Positions 1 through 9,000 of a stretch of DNA of 64,000 nucleotides are shown here, in pieces (within the stretch, counting starts at the first letter, position 1; the number at the start of each line of letters is the position of its first letter). The translations under genes and the position numbers were made by a program. The DNA is from JABMPR01 sp964508765. GTDB taxonomy: Bacteria > Fidelibacterota > UBA8477 > JABMPR01. The notes under the pieces are model-generated. The model was not told the origin of the DNA, did not search any database, and was given only the letters and a program-made list of their open reading frames with translations. Location of the stretch: contig CAZDVD010000002.1 in NCBI GenBank assembly GCA_964508765.1, positions 90,063 through 154,062 of the forward strand, in the 5' to 3' direction.

Positions 1-83
1 GCTGGACACAAAATAGTTCCAATGATCCCCTGTATGACTATGAGAGTATGAATTATGGAATTACACTTAATATTAATAACTAA
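1..83 (+). CDS. C-terminal end of an upstream protein, probably an outer-membrane beta-barrel (partial)
   Basis: The third forward frame is open from the window edge to a TAA at 81-83 and ends in Y-G-I-T-L-N-I-N-N. The alternating polar/hydrophobic pattern at the extreme C-terminus resembles a last beta-strand of an outer-membrane protein. Only 26 residues are visible, so the family cannot be named. The next gene starts 12 bases downstream, so they may share a transcript. Confidence 0.45.
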   Translation, partial: WTQNSSNDPLYDYESMNYGITLNINN

Positions 84-95
84 TGGAGAAGTAGT

Positions 96-575
96 ATGAA
101 AAGAAAAATATTCATCCTCATTTTGCTATCTTTGACAATTGTGATTGCTCAAGGACGCCGCGGTGGAGGCTCACGCTTGACCTGGGATGAAAGCTTAAAT
201 TTAACGACGGAACAAATGCAGCAAATAACAACCCTGCGTGAAGCCATGCAGCCATCAATGCAGGAAATTCGTCAAACCACGCGCTCACTGGAACAAGAGC
301 TCAGATTACTCAATAACGGCGAAAATGCAGATACTGAGAGAATCGCTGAACTGGAAGCAGCCATTGAGGCCAACCGGACCGCTATAGCAGCTCTCCAAGG
401 AGCACACCGTGACCAGATCAGATCTTTGCTCACACCAGATCAACAGCTTATCTTTGATCAGCATGGGTTCGGACCCCGTGAAGGACGAGGTGGACCAAGA
501 GGATCACGTGGTGGAAATAATGATATGGATGGTGGTCGCCGTGGAAACCGTTCTGGAAGAGGAAACAGGCCTTAA
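96..575 (+). CDS. Spy/CpxP-like periplasmic protein with a Gly/Arg-rich tail
   Basis: The 159-residue product starts with a signal peptide (residues 1-19, ending IAQ-G) and is predicted periplasmic. Residues about 30-125 are helical and carry two L-T-x-(E/D)-Q motifs (LTTEQ near 37 and LTPDQ near 112), the hallmark of Spy/CpxP/ZraP-type chaperone or metal-sensing proteins. The last 35 residues are almost entirely Gly, Arg, Asn and Asp with RGG-like repeats, unusual for the family. GGAG at 85-88 gives good ribosome-binding spacing to the ATG. A strong terminator follows, so it probably ends its transcript. The family call is from motif and architecture; the ligand is unknown. Confidence 0.7.
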   Translation: MKRKIFILILLSLTIVIAQGRRGGGSRLTWDESLNLTTEQMQQITTLREAMQPSMQEIRQTTRSLEQELRLLNNGENADTERIAELEAAIEANRTAIAALQGAHRDQIRSLLTPDQQLIFDQHGFGPREGRGGPRGSRGGNNDMDGGRRGNRSGRGNRP

Positions 576-616
576 CCAAATTAGAGATGTCCTTTTTATG
601 AGGACTTCCTCCGTGT

Positions 617-655
617 ACACAAGCCCCGGGTTTATCCTGGGGCTTGTGTTTTTAA
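617..655 (+). terminator. Rho-independent terminator after the Spy-like gene
   Basis: An 11-bp perfect stem (617-627 pairing with 639-649, ACACAAGCCCC with GGGGCTTGTGT) is followed directly by a run of T. It lies 42 bases after the Spy-like gene stop. Confidence 0.9.
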
Positions 656-706
656 TTGCTCATACGAGGATTATTATAGCCAAGTAGAATGGAAAATTGA
701 GGAAAT

Positions 707-2636
707 ATGCATCTTTTTAATAGAATCTTACTTTTGTCAACCTGTGTAGCGGGTATCATTGCCCAATCTTTACCAATCGAAACCAGCACTCTATTTGCAG
801 GGTCTGGTTCTTGTGCAGTTTGTCACACCCAGGCTGGTCCCAATACGGCAGCATTGCAGGACAGTCATGGAAAAGATGTTTCACCTGCAACCTACTGGCG
901 TTCCACCATGATGGCTAATTCGGCAATAGATCCTCTCTGGCAGGCTAAAGTGCAGGCAGAGATAGCTTCAAATCCTCATCTGCAGAGTGTTATCGAAGAT
1001 AAATGCACGAGCTGTCATGCCTCCATGGGGAACACCCAGGCGAGTTATGATGGGCAGGTAGATTATACAGTCCTAGAAATATTGGAGAGTCCACTGGCTA
1101 TGGATGGTGTGAGCTGCGCGGTCTGTCACCAGATCCAGGATCAGAACCTGGGAGAGAGCGAGAGTTTTTCTGGTCACTTCAGCATTGGTGATGATCGAAT
1201 TATTTTTTGGTCCTTTTAGTAATCCGGTGACGAGTCCAATGATGACAATGGTAAATTACTCACCTCAAATGAGTGCTCATATTTCCAGTTCTGAACTCTG
1301 TGCAACTTGTCATACATTATTTACACCTTTTGTAAATGATGAAGGCGATATCGTCGGGGAAGCCCCTGAGCAAGTACCCTATTTAGAATGGTTAAATAGC
1401 GACTATCCAGAAATGGGTGTTGAATGCCAGACCTGCCATATGCCAGCCATCGAAGAAAATATCATTCTATCTAATCGTCCTGAGTGGCTAGGGTCCCGCA
1501 ATCCTCTTCACACCCATGAATTTGTCGGTGGAAATGTATTCATGCTTAAATTGCTGAAGCATTTTGGGGATGAACTCAATGTCACCGCATCAGATGCCCA
1601 TTTTGATTCAACCATTGCCAGAAGTATGAGATTGCTAGAAAATCAAACCGTTGAGCTTGCTCTTGCTATGAATTGGAATGCTACTGGGGATTCACTCGGA
1701 ATTGATGTCGGGGTTCAAAATCTTTCTGGTCATAAATTCCTTACCGCTTACCCTAGCCGAAGAGCCTGGATAGAGCTTAAACTGGAGGATCAATCAGGGA
1801 ATATTGTATTCCATTCAGGTGCGTGGGATGATGCTGGTGAAGTTGTGGGACTGGATCCAGGCTATGAGCCTCATCATCAGAATATCACTGATCAGAATCA
1901 GGTCCAAATTTATCAGAATATGCCCATGGATGTGAATGGGGACGAAACCTATACGCTTCTCAGGATCGCAGGGTATTTAAAAGACAATAGAATTCCACCC
2001 CGTGGCTACCATTCAGAGGGAATCGCAGCCGATTCTACGAGAATTGAAGGCTTGGCGGGTATTGACCCAGATTTTAATCGGAATGGCCTTGAAGAAGGTA
2101 CTGGAAGCGATATCGTGCATTATAGCGTGGGTGGACTTGTTCCAAATGGGTCCTATGAAGTTACGGCCACAATGAACTATCAGACTGTAGCTCCTCGTTT
2201 TGCCCAGGATCTGTTCACTTATGATCTGCCTAAGGTAGTCGAATTTCAATCTTATTATGAGCAAATGGATTTGTCGCCTATTCCGATAGCTACCGTTGAG
2301 CAGACAATCTCATCAAGTGGAATTAAGACTCAAATCCCTGAATCTCAGCTGTTGGTACAGGCTTACCCCAACCCATTTAATCCAGAAACGAATATTCAAG
2401 TTTCACTTCCTGGGGCTGGAAATATCAATTTGACCATCTTTGATATACAGGGCAAACGGATGATTGAAATCCAAAGAACCAATCAAATCAAAGGTTTGTT
2501 TGAATACACCTGGGGTGGACGAGATTCACGAGGTCGTCATCTCGAAGCTGGAATTTACCTGGTACAAGTAGATTTTCGAGAGACTGGCTCTCCAACATCA
2601 CTTCGGGCTGATCATAAATTAGTCTATTTGAAGTAG
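707..2636 (+). pseudogene. Multihaem cytochrome c with C-terminal sorting domain, frameshifted
   Basis: Two overlapping frames (707-1219, and onward to 2636) encode one protein of about 640 residues. The first part has a signal peptide and CxxCH haem motifs at residues 36-40, 100-104 and 137-141. The second adds CATCH and CQTCH, giving five haem sites, then a beta-rich region and a C-terminal PNPFNP-type sorting/FlgD-like domain of about 80 residues. The break is at a run of six T at 1203-1208: removing one T restores I-I-F-G-P-F-S-N-P across the junction. The intact product would be a secreted, surface-attached electron-transfer protein. The frameshift may be a true mutation, a sequencing error in the T-run, or slippage. 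The stop lies one base from the convergent DUF4249-like gene. Confidence 0.8.
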
Positions 2637-2637
2637 T

Positions 2638-3681
2638 TTAGGGCGTGGCGTAACGAATAACCCAATCAGCACTCATCGCTCCGAATACACCAAAGCCGCC
2701 TTCAATCCCGAAGGCAGTTCCAATTCCTCCCTCTCCAATAAGAAAGTTTGAAATATCTTCTGTACCTTCATCGGTGGCGAGGAAGTAACGATAATAATTT
2801 TCATCAAGATATCTAAGTCGAACACCGATTGGAGATACATCCCCATTCTCGCCTGCGCCCTCCAGACACCAGGAATCAACAGAGGATGTCCAGGTTGTAT
2901 CACCTGGCTCTATGACACCGAATTGCTGCATTCCACAAACACTATACCCCCAACTTTGAGAGGGAAACCCAGTAGTAATCGTGGTATTGAAATCACCATC
3001 GTAGTGCCAGCCCACGTCGAAAAAACTATTAATGAAGAGGGTGTCTGCCAACTTGTCCTGCTTAATTCTTGGTAACGCAGGAGTTGTTAAAGAGCCGGTC
3101 AAATTGTGACCACCTCGGGTGGTAATTGTAAGGGTATATTCAGTATTTGGTGTGGGTGCAAAACTGCCATCGGTATTTACATAGACACCATGGTCGCTAA
3201 ATATATCATCGTACCAGTAATCTTCTCTGCCCTCACCTTCGGTACCAAAATTTGGACTACGGACAAATGAATAATTCTGTGAGCCGTCGGATATAGTAAC
3301 CGTTGCATCCTTCACCACATAAAGAGATTCCCTGATGGTTCGGATATATGGAGGATCATACCAGAATGTGTCCCTCTCAAATAACCCTGTATCCTCATTG
3401 TACCATTCCCAGGATTCATAATAAACGGTGTCATATCCAATTATTTCCCTATCAGGTCCTGCAGTATCCAGCGTCTTGTGGACAATCACAAAACTGGACA
3501 GCGAATCATCCAGACTAATCAGCCCAAAAATGTTCAATTTTTCTTCGTTATCTGTGTCAATGGCTTCCCAGCCCCAGTTTCCGCAGGCTACCATGAGTGT
3601 AAAAAGGGCTACAAATAGGCTCGCTCTATAGATAGTCGAAATTTTACTATCTAAATATGAGGTCCGAGTTTGCTTCGTCAT
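2638..3681 (-). CDS. DUF4249-like outer-membrane-associated lipoprotein
   Basis: The 347-residue product has an N-terminal hydrophobic segment ending in a lipobox (L-M-V-A-C, Cys33), so it is a predicted lipoprotein. The rest is beta-rich, with an A-T-V-T-I-S-D-G segment and a Y-T-L-T-I-T-T-R-G-G segment, as in DUF4249 proteins. It lies 72 bases downstream of a TonB-dependent receptor on the same strand, the usual context of DUF4249 in Bacteroidetes, suggesting a partner of that receptor in substrate capture. The substrate is unknown. Family assignment is from pattern and context and is moderately sure. Confidence 0.65.
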   Translation of the reverse strand: MTKQTRTSYLDSKISTIYRASLFVALFTLMVACGNWGWEAIDTDNEEKLNIFGLISLDDSLSSFVIVHKTLDTAGPDREIIGYDTVYYESWEWYNEDTGLFERDTFWYDPPYIRTIRESLYVVKDATVTISDGSQNYSFVRSPNFGTEGEGREDYWYDDIFSDHGVYVNTDGSFAPTPNTEYTLTITTRGGHNLTGSLTTPALPRIKQDKLADTLFINSFFDVGWHYDGDFNTTITTGFPSQSWGYSVCGMQQFGVIEPGDTTWTSSVDSWCLEGAGENGDVSPIGVRLRYLDENYYRYFLATDEGTEDISNFLIGEGGIGTAFGIEGGFGVFGAMSADWVIRYATP

Positions 3682-3753
3682 TTCATTCCTCGCAAAGACT
3701 TAACTATATAACGTTTCGTGTAATTAGCGTAATTCGCGGTTCTATTTGTACTT

Positions 3754-6273
3754 CTAGAATTCAAATTTCACCCCAAAGGTTGGAAAAAATGGAAACATGG
3801 GAATCCCAAATCGTTGCACACCCTTATTCTCATATTCATAAGTTCTGTAATTATACTCACCATGGTTTCGATAGAGGTAGCTAAAGACATTCAGGTGGTT
3901 TGTCACATTGAGAATCTGGAAATACCATTCGCGGTGTCCATTAAAGAAGGGTTTCCGCTTTTTAAAACTAACATCCCAGCGAAAATAGCCAGGATAGCGG
4001 ACCCCATGTTTTTCACCATACAGAAAACTCTCACGATCATACCAATAGTTGGACAGATCATACGAATAATCATCCCAAACTTCTGTTCTACCTATGACCG
4101 CCGTGTATGGATTTCCACTTGAGTATGTAATAGCGGTACTGAAATGTAGTGCTTCATTCAGAGCCCAATCCGCCACAACATTGAGTGTATGAGTTCTATC
4201 GTATTTCGGGAAGTACCAATCCTGACCAGGGTATTTCCGTTTGGTCTGGGCATAAGTATATCCAGCCCAACCACGCACCTTCCCCGAAAGTTTCTTCACC
4301 AGAATCTCCAGCCCCTGGGCGTAGGCATCCGTCTCCCAAAATTCATTAAAGGGATCAATCCGCAGCTGACCCTCTTCGTTCACCGCGATGAGGTCGGTTG
4401 GTTTCAGGGTCAGTAGATTATCAAAGGTTTTGTGGTAGGCTTCGGTGCGAATCAGAATATCGGAATCACTGAGATATTCCACACCAAATATATAATGATC
4501 GGAGCGTGGCGCAGGACGATCCTCAGGGATACCAAACCAGATATCCAGGAATCTCAAGTTTTCATCTGGTGGATTGGCGACTGTGAGAAACTGATGATAC
4601 CGACCCGCAGATGCTTTCAAGGATACGCTCTCTGAAAGAAAATATTTTAGACCCAGACGCGGTTCAAAGTAAGTCGTATCGTGGAGTGAGTAACTGGCAA
4701 CCCTTAGACCCGATTGAAGAGATAGTAAGGGACTCATTTCCCACTGATCCTGAATGTAGAAAGCTGTTTCAGCAGGCTTGGACTCCATCCACATAATCGT
4801 GTCGAGAAAGGTCTCGGTTACACCATTAGAGGCGTTCTCAGATCCAAGAATCATCCCGAGCTTGAAATGGACTTCTTTATGCTGAAAACCTGCCAGCACA
4901 TTATGAGCATCATTGGCTAACCAGGTGAGATTCGATTCTACGCTATTGTCATTGATACGATCAAAAAGATCAAAACCAAACGAGGACCGATAACTTGATG
5001 TATCATAATCACTATGTGAGTAGCTTTCATCAGCATAATCAAAATCGACGGCAAAGCGAAAACGGCTATTGGCAACGAAGGTGCGGGCGATGAGCTTTGG
5101 TGAAACTATCCAACGCCAACTCAAACTGTTGGTAAAATTTCCCCAGCGCCAATCAAAAACACTGCTATCACTTCCTTCGTAGTAATAACCACCATCTGGC
5201 TCGTATCCTTCATCCTCCCAATCATCGGATGATTCGTGCGACTCAAAGTCCCAGTTCAGGACATCGTCTCCATAAAATGAACTCCAGGTTAAACGATGGT
5301 CACTGCCCACATCAAGATTGACCTTGCCTTGAAAGTCATAGAAATAATACGGGATAATATTTTCAGGTGAATCCTCTCGGGATTCTTCACTCATACCCGG
5401 TCGAATAAGATATTTCCAGGCAGTGTTGGCAATGATATCAAAATAAGTTCGGCGTCCAGCAATCATCCATGAGCCCTTTAGCAAATCGGACCCAAAAGTT
5501 GGCAGGGGACCTTCAATCAATGCTTTGCTTGAGATGAGGGATATATTAGCACTGCCCGCAACCTTCTCAGTATTGCCCTCCCTATTTACAATGTTGAGGA
5601 TGGACCCGAGACGTCCTCCGTATTGTGCGGGGAACCCCCCAGCATGAAAATCGGCCTCTTTGATGGCATCTGTATTAAAAGTTGAAAAAATCCCACCCAG
5701 GTGCATGGGATTGTAAACTGTGATCCCATCCAGCATGATCAGATTTTGATCAGGTGTAGAGCCACGGACATAGAGTGCGGAGGAAAAATCATTCAAGGAC
5801 TGGACTCCAGGCAATAGTTGCAGGGCCCGGAAGACATCGGCCTCCACAAACGAAGGGGCAACTTCAATCGCCCGACGATCCAGCGTTACGGTGCTGGTAC
5901 TGACCAGTTCCTTAAATTTTTCTCTTTCGGCACTGACTTCAATGGATTGGCCCTCAATAATGGCCTGATTTAGTCTTATATCCACACGCAGATTCAAGTC
6001 TGTTGGTAATTCAATGGTCTCTTCATATTGGGAATACCCAATAATTGAGACAATTAATTTATGGGTTCCAACAGGCAGATCACTCACCACGAAATAGCCT
6101 TCGATATTTGAGGTGGCACCTCGATTCAATTCAGGTAGAATCACATTGGCATAGGGGAGTGGTTCACCTGTTTCATTTTCTCGTATAAAACCATGTATGC
6201 TCTGTCTGGCCATGGTTACTGAGAACAGGGAGAAGAATAATAGAATCTGAAGGATAAGTCGAGTTTGTTTCAT
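3754..6273 (-). CDS. TonB-dependent outer-membrane receptor
   Basis: The 839-residue protein has a signal peptide (1-22), a carboxypeptidase-regulatory-like beta-sandwich (about 24-110, with the E-T-G-E-P-L-P-Y-A-N-V signature), a plug domain (about 130-240, with Y-V-R-G and the I-M-L-D-G-I motif) and a long aromatic-rich beta-barrel ending in F-E-F. It imports a bulky nutrient across the outer membrane using TonB energy. It is the first gene of an apparent operon with the DUF4249-like lipoprotein. No in-frame disruption is visible, unlike the receptor at 32-35 kb. The substrate cannot be deduced. Confidence 0.92.
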   Translation of the reverse strand: MKQTRLILQILLFFSLFSVTMARQSIHGFIRENETGEPLPYANVILPELNRGATSNIEGYFVVSDLPVGTHKLIVSIIGYSQYEETIELPTDLNLRVDIRLNQAIIEGQSIEVSAEREKFKELVSTSTVTLDRRAIEVAPSFVEADVFRALQLLPGVQSLNDFSSALYVRGSTPDQNLIMLDGITVYNPMHLGGIFSTFNTDAIKEADFHAGGFPAQYGGRLGSILNIVNREGNTEKVAGSANISLISSKALIEGPLPTFGSDLLKGSWMIAGRRTYFDIIANTAWKYLIRPGMSEESREDSPENIIPYYFYDFQGKVNLDVGSDHRLTWSSFYGDDVLNWDFESHESSDDWEDEGYEPDGGYYYEGSDSSVFDWRWGNFTNSLSWRWIVSPKLIARTFVANSRFRFAVDFDYADESYSHSDYDTSSYRSSFGFDLFDRINDNSVESNLTWLANDAHNVLAGFQHKEVHFKLGMILGSENASNGVTETFLDTIMWMESKPAETAFYIQDQWEMSPLLSLQSGLRVASYSLHDTTYFEPRLGLKYFLSESVSLKASAGRYHQFLTVANPPDENLRFLDIWFGIPEDRPAPRSDHYIFGVEYLSDSDILIRTEAYHKTFDNLLTLKPTDLIAVNEEGQLRIDPFNEFWETDAYAQGLEILVKKLSGKVRGWAGYTYAQTKRKYPGQDWYFPKYDRTHTLNVVADWALNEALHFSTAITYSSGNPYTAVIGRTEVWDDYSYDLSNYWYDRESFLYGEKHGVRYPGYFRWDVSFKKRKPFFNGHREWYFQILNVTNHLNVFSYLYRNHGEYNYRTYEYENKGVQRFGIPMFPFFPTFGVKFEF

Positions 6274-6580
6274 ACTCTGAATATGGGAGCGATCATTTGA
6301 GATTCAATACTAAGTTGATGAAGTAACCAAAATGTATTACTCCCATTCTCCCCCCTAATTCTGTTGAATAAAGAGATACTATCATAAATCGATGAAGCGC
6401 AAAGTAATTTATACTTACAGCGAATTTCACAAATGTTACGAATATACTACAGGAGATAAATCAGTTCGTTCTCTTCGTCCATTTCGTTGTGAAAAGGATA
6501 AGCTCCCAACTCCTAACTTCTAACTGCTAGCTTTTGACTTTTCATGGTGCATATTATTGCAGTTCATAATTCGAGGAAAT
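6274..6580. other. Divergent intergenic region between TonB receptor and XRE regulator genes
   Basis: These 307 bases hold no credible gene. They must contain the divergent promoters of the receptor operon and the XRE gene. The stretch is AT-rich; no clear operator dyad or -35/-10 pair could be assigned. A short TAACT-type direct reiteration occurs around 6505-6535. Confidence 0.5.
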
Positions 6581-6973
6581 ATGTCACTTGTAGCAGAACG
6601 ACTAAGGGAATTTCGGGCGGCTGTTGGTCTTACTCAGCGCGAGGTTGCCAGCCTATGTGGCCTTGGAAAACGTACAATTATCTATTGGGAAATGGGTGAG
6701 CGGGAAATCAAATGTACCAAGCTCGTGCCCCTCTCAGAAGAGTACGATCTCGATTTTAATTGGCTTATTCTTGGTGCCGGCAGCATGTTCAATGACGGAG
6801 CTGATCCTGCAGTTGCCGAACCTGATGATCTCCATGAAGAGGTTGCAGAGCCTGAAGAGCCTGGTGATCATATCATTGAACCAGCTGACCAGCAGTGGGT
6901 AGAAAACTCACAGCCTCTCGAAAAAGAACAAGAAGACGTCTTGCCGTTAATCCAACGCTTGCGCAGGAAGTAG
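6581..6973 (+). CDS. XRE-family helix-turn-helix regulator with acidic tail
   Basis: The 130-residue product has a Cro/CI-type HTH at about residues 1-60 (L-T-Q-R-E-V-A-S-L-C-G-L-G-K-R-T-I-x-x-W-E), followed by a W-L-I-L-G segment and a disordered, very acidic Glu/Asp/Pro-rich tail of about 60 residues ending in a short basic patch. The ATG at 6581 is preferred over an upstream TTG at 6557 because GAGG lies at 6573-6576 with good spacing. It stands alone ahead of aspS. DNA binding is well supported; the target is unknown, with the divergently transcribed receptor operon a plausible one. Confidence 0.8.
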   Translation: MSLVAERLREFRAAVGLTQREVASLCGLGKRTIIYWEMGEREIKCTKLVPLSEEYDLDFNWLILGAGSMFNDGADPAVAEPDDLHEEVAEPEEPGDHIIEPADQQWVENSQPLEKEQEDVLPLIQRLRRK

Positions 6974-7087
6974 TCTCACTAATACCTGCCTTGTTTTTCA
7001 AAGATTCTCCCTATATCTCAAATGTCCGTTATTGATGTGTCCCTATCGGGGTTTACATTGCCTCGATTTTAAAATTATGGAGCGAGC

Positions 7088-8857
7088 ATGCGACTAAAAC
7101 GAACAATGACCTGTGGTCAACTTACAGTTGAAAACGTCAATGAAGAAGTCATCCTCAATGGATGGATTGCCACAAATAGAGATCATGGTGGTGTAATATT
7201 CCTGGATCTCCGTGATCGTTATGGAAAAACACAGGTAACTTTTAACCCGGATATTGATGCAGAACTCGCAGCAGAAGCCAAACGTCTGGGTATGGAAGAT
7301 GTCATAGCAATTCGAGGTACCGTTCAGCTCCGTCCTGCTGGTAATGTGAATCCCAATATGCCCACAGGTAGCATTGAAGTTGTTGCCGCCGAGCTTGAAG
7401 TTCTCAACGAATCACAACCCCTGCCATTTCTGGTCTCAGACCGTGAAAGTGGGAGCGAAGACCTACGTCTGGAATATCGTTATCTGGAGCTGCGCACCGC
7501 AGAGCTGCAGAAACTGATGGCCATCAGATCCAAAACCTATCAGAGCGCTCGCAGCATATTAAATGCAGAAGGCTTCATGGAGTTTGAAACCCCTGTTCTC
7601 ATGAAATCTACACCTGAAGGTGCCAGAGATTACCTTGTACCAAGCCGGATTCACAAAGGCAAGTTTTATGCGCTTCCACAGTCTCCCCAGACCTATAAAC
7701 AATTACTGATGATCTCCGGATTTGATAAATATTTCCAGATTGTAAAATGCTTCAGGGATGAAGATCTGCGTGCTGATCGCCAACCTGAATTCACCCAGAT
7801 CGATATTGAAATGTCCTTCGTGGATCAGGATGATGTATTAGGTGTGGCCACCCGTATCGCCCGGGGCATTTTTAAGGACATCCTCGACTACGAATTGCCT
7901 GAAACCTTTCCCACAATGAAATACAAAGACGCCATGGAAACGTATGGCAGCGACAAACCAGATATCCGTTTTGATCTACCCCTGGTTGAATTTGCCAATT
8001 ACGCTGAGAAAACAGAATTTGGTGTTTTTAAAGATAATCTGGCAGCCGGTGGACGTGTGAAGGCATTGGTATTAAAGAATGCAGCTGATAAGTATTCACG
8101 CAAAGCCACTGATGGTCTCACTGAATGGTTGAGGACCTATTACGGCTTAAAGGGTCTGGCATTTATAAAAATGGATCAGAGCGCTTTCAGTGCCGGCATC
8201 AGTAAGTTTTTCCCTGAAGACCTCCAGACAGAAGTCATCAACGATCTCAAACTGGAGCACAATGATATTCTGTTTTTTGTGTCAGACACTGAAGCCAGAA
8301 CGCTCCAGTCTTTGGGTGCACTTCGTCTTGAATTAGCTAAACGTGAGAACCTGATCCCAAAGGGTGTCATCAAGCCACTCTTCGTACTGGATTTTCCATT
8401 GCTGGATTGGGATGAGGATAGTAAGCGCTATATCGCCATGCACCATCCCTTCACTTCTCCAAATCCTGAAGATGTTGAATTGATGCAGACTGCTCCTGGG
8501 GATGTGAGGGCTCGGGCCTATGACCTGGTAATCAATGGCTATGAAGTAGCTGGTGGGTCAATCAGAATTCACACGGGGGAAATGCAAAGTCGCATGTTTG
8601 AGCTCATCGGCATGGACGAAGAAGAGGCACAAGCCAGGTTTGGTTTTCTCCTAAAAGCATTTAAATATGGTGCTCCACCTCATGGCGGGATTGCCTTTGG
8701 TTTTGACCGTTTGATTATGTTACTGGCAGGGACTGAAAATATTCGTGACGTCATTGCTTTTCCCAAGACGACTTCAGCATCTTCCTTGATGGATGAAGCG
8801 CCTTCAATTGTGGATGCCCAACAGCTCAAGGAGCTTCATATCAAATTAGTTGAGTAA
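7088..8857 (+). CDS. aspS: Aspartyl-tRNA synthetase
   Basis: The 589-residue length is typical for bacterial AspRS. It has an N-terminal OB-fold anticodon-binding domain (about 1-110, with R-D-H-G-G-V-I-F-L-D-L-R-D), the class II core with motif 2 (F-R-D-E-D-L-R-A-D-R-Q-P-E-F-T-Q-I-D), a bacterial GAD insertion domain, and motif 3 (G-G-I-A-F-G-F-D-R-L) near the C-terminus. It attaches aspartate to tRNA-Asp in the cytosol. Whether it is discriminating or also charges tRNA-Asn cannot be settled, because gatCAB is not in view. An AGCG sequence precedes the ATG. It appears monocistronic. Confidence 0.97.
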   Translation: MRLKRTMTCGQLTVENVNEEVILNGWIATNRDHGGVIFLDLRDRYGKTQVTFNPDIDAELAAEAKRLGMEDVIAIRGTVQLRPAGNVNPNMPTGSIEVVAAELEVLNESQPLPFLVSDRESGSEDLRLEYRYLELRTAELQKLMAIRSKTYQSARSILNAEGFMEFETPVLMKSTPEGARDYLVPSRIHKGKFYALPQSPQTYKQLLMISGFDKYFQIVKCFRDEDLRADRQPEFTQIDIEMSFVDQDDVLGVATRIARGIFKDILDYELPETFPTMKYKDAMETYGSDKPDIRFDLPLVEFANYAEKTEFGVFKDNLAAGGRVKALVLKNAADKYSRKATDGLTEWLRTYYGLKGLAFIKMDQSAFSAGISKFFPEDLQTEVINDLKLEHNDILFFVSDTEARTLQSLGALRLELAKRENLIPKGVIKPLFVLDFPLLDWDEDSKRYIAMHHPFTSPNPEDVELMQTAPGDVRARAYDLVINGYEVAGGSIRIHTGEMQSRMFELIGMDEEEAQARFGFLLKAFKYGAPPHGGIAFGFDRLIMLLAGTENIRDVIAFPKTTSASSLMDEAPSIVDAQQLKELHIKLVE

Positions 8858-9000
8858 TTCAACTGGACTGAGCTCACTCTAATTAGCTCTGTAAATTCAT
8901 TTGATTATGGTTAACATTTCTGGTAAGTCTGGAATAGATTTACCATTCTATGAAATTGCATACCATATTATTTGATTATTGTGCTTGAGGGGATAATCCA

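Noticed and set aside
409..687. Second frame overlapping the Spy-like gene
   Set aside because: It is an alternate-frame shadow of a gene with a good start and family motifs, and it runs through the terminator.
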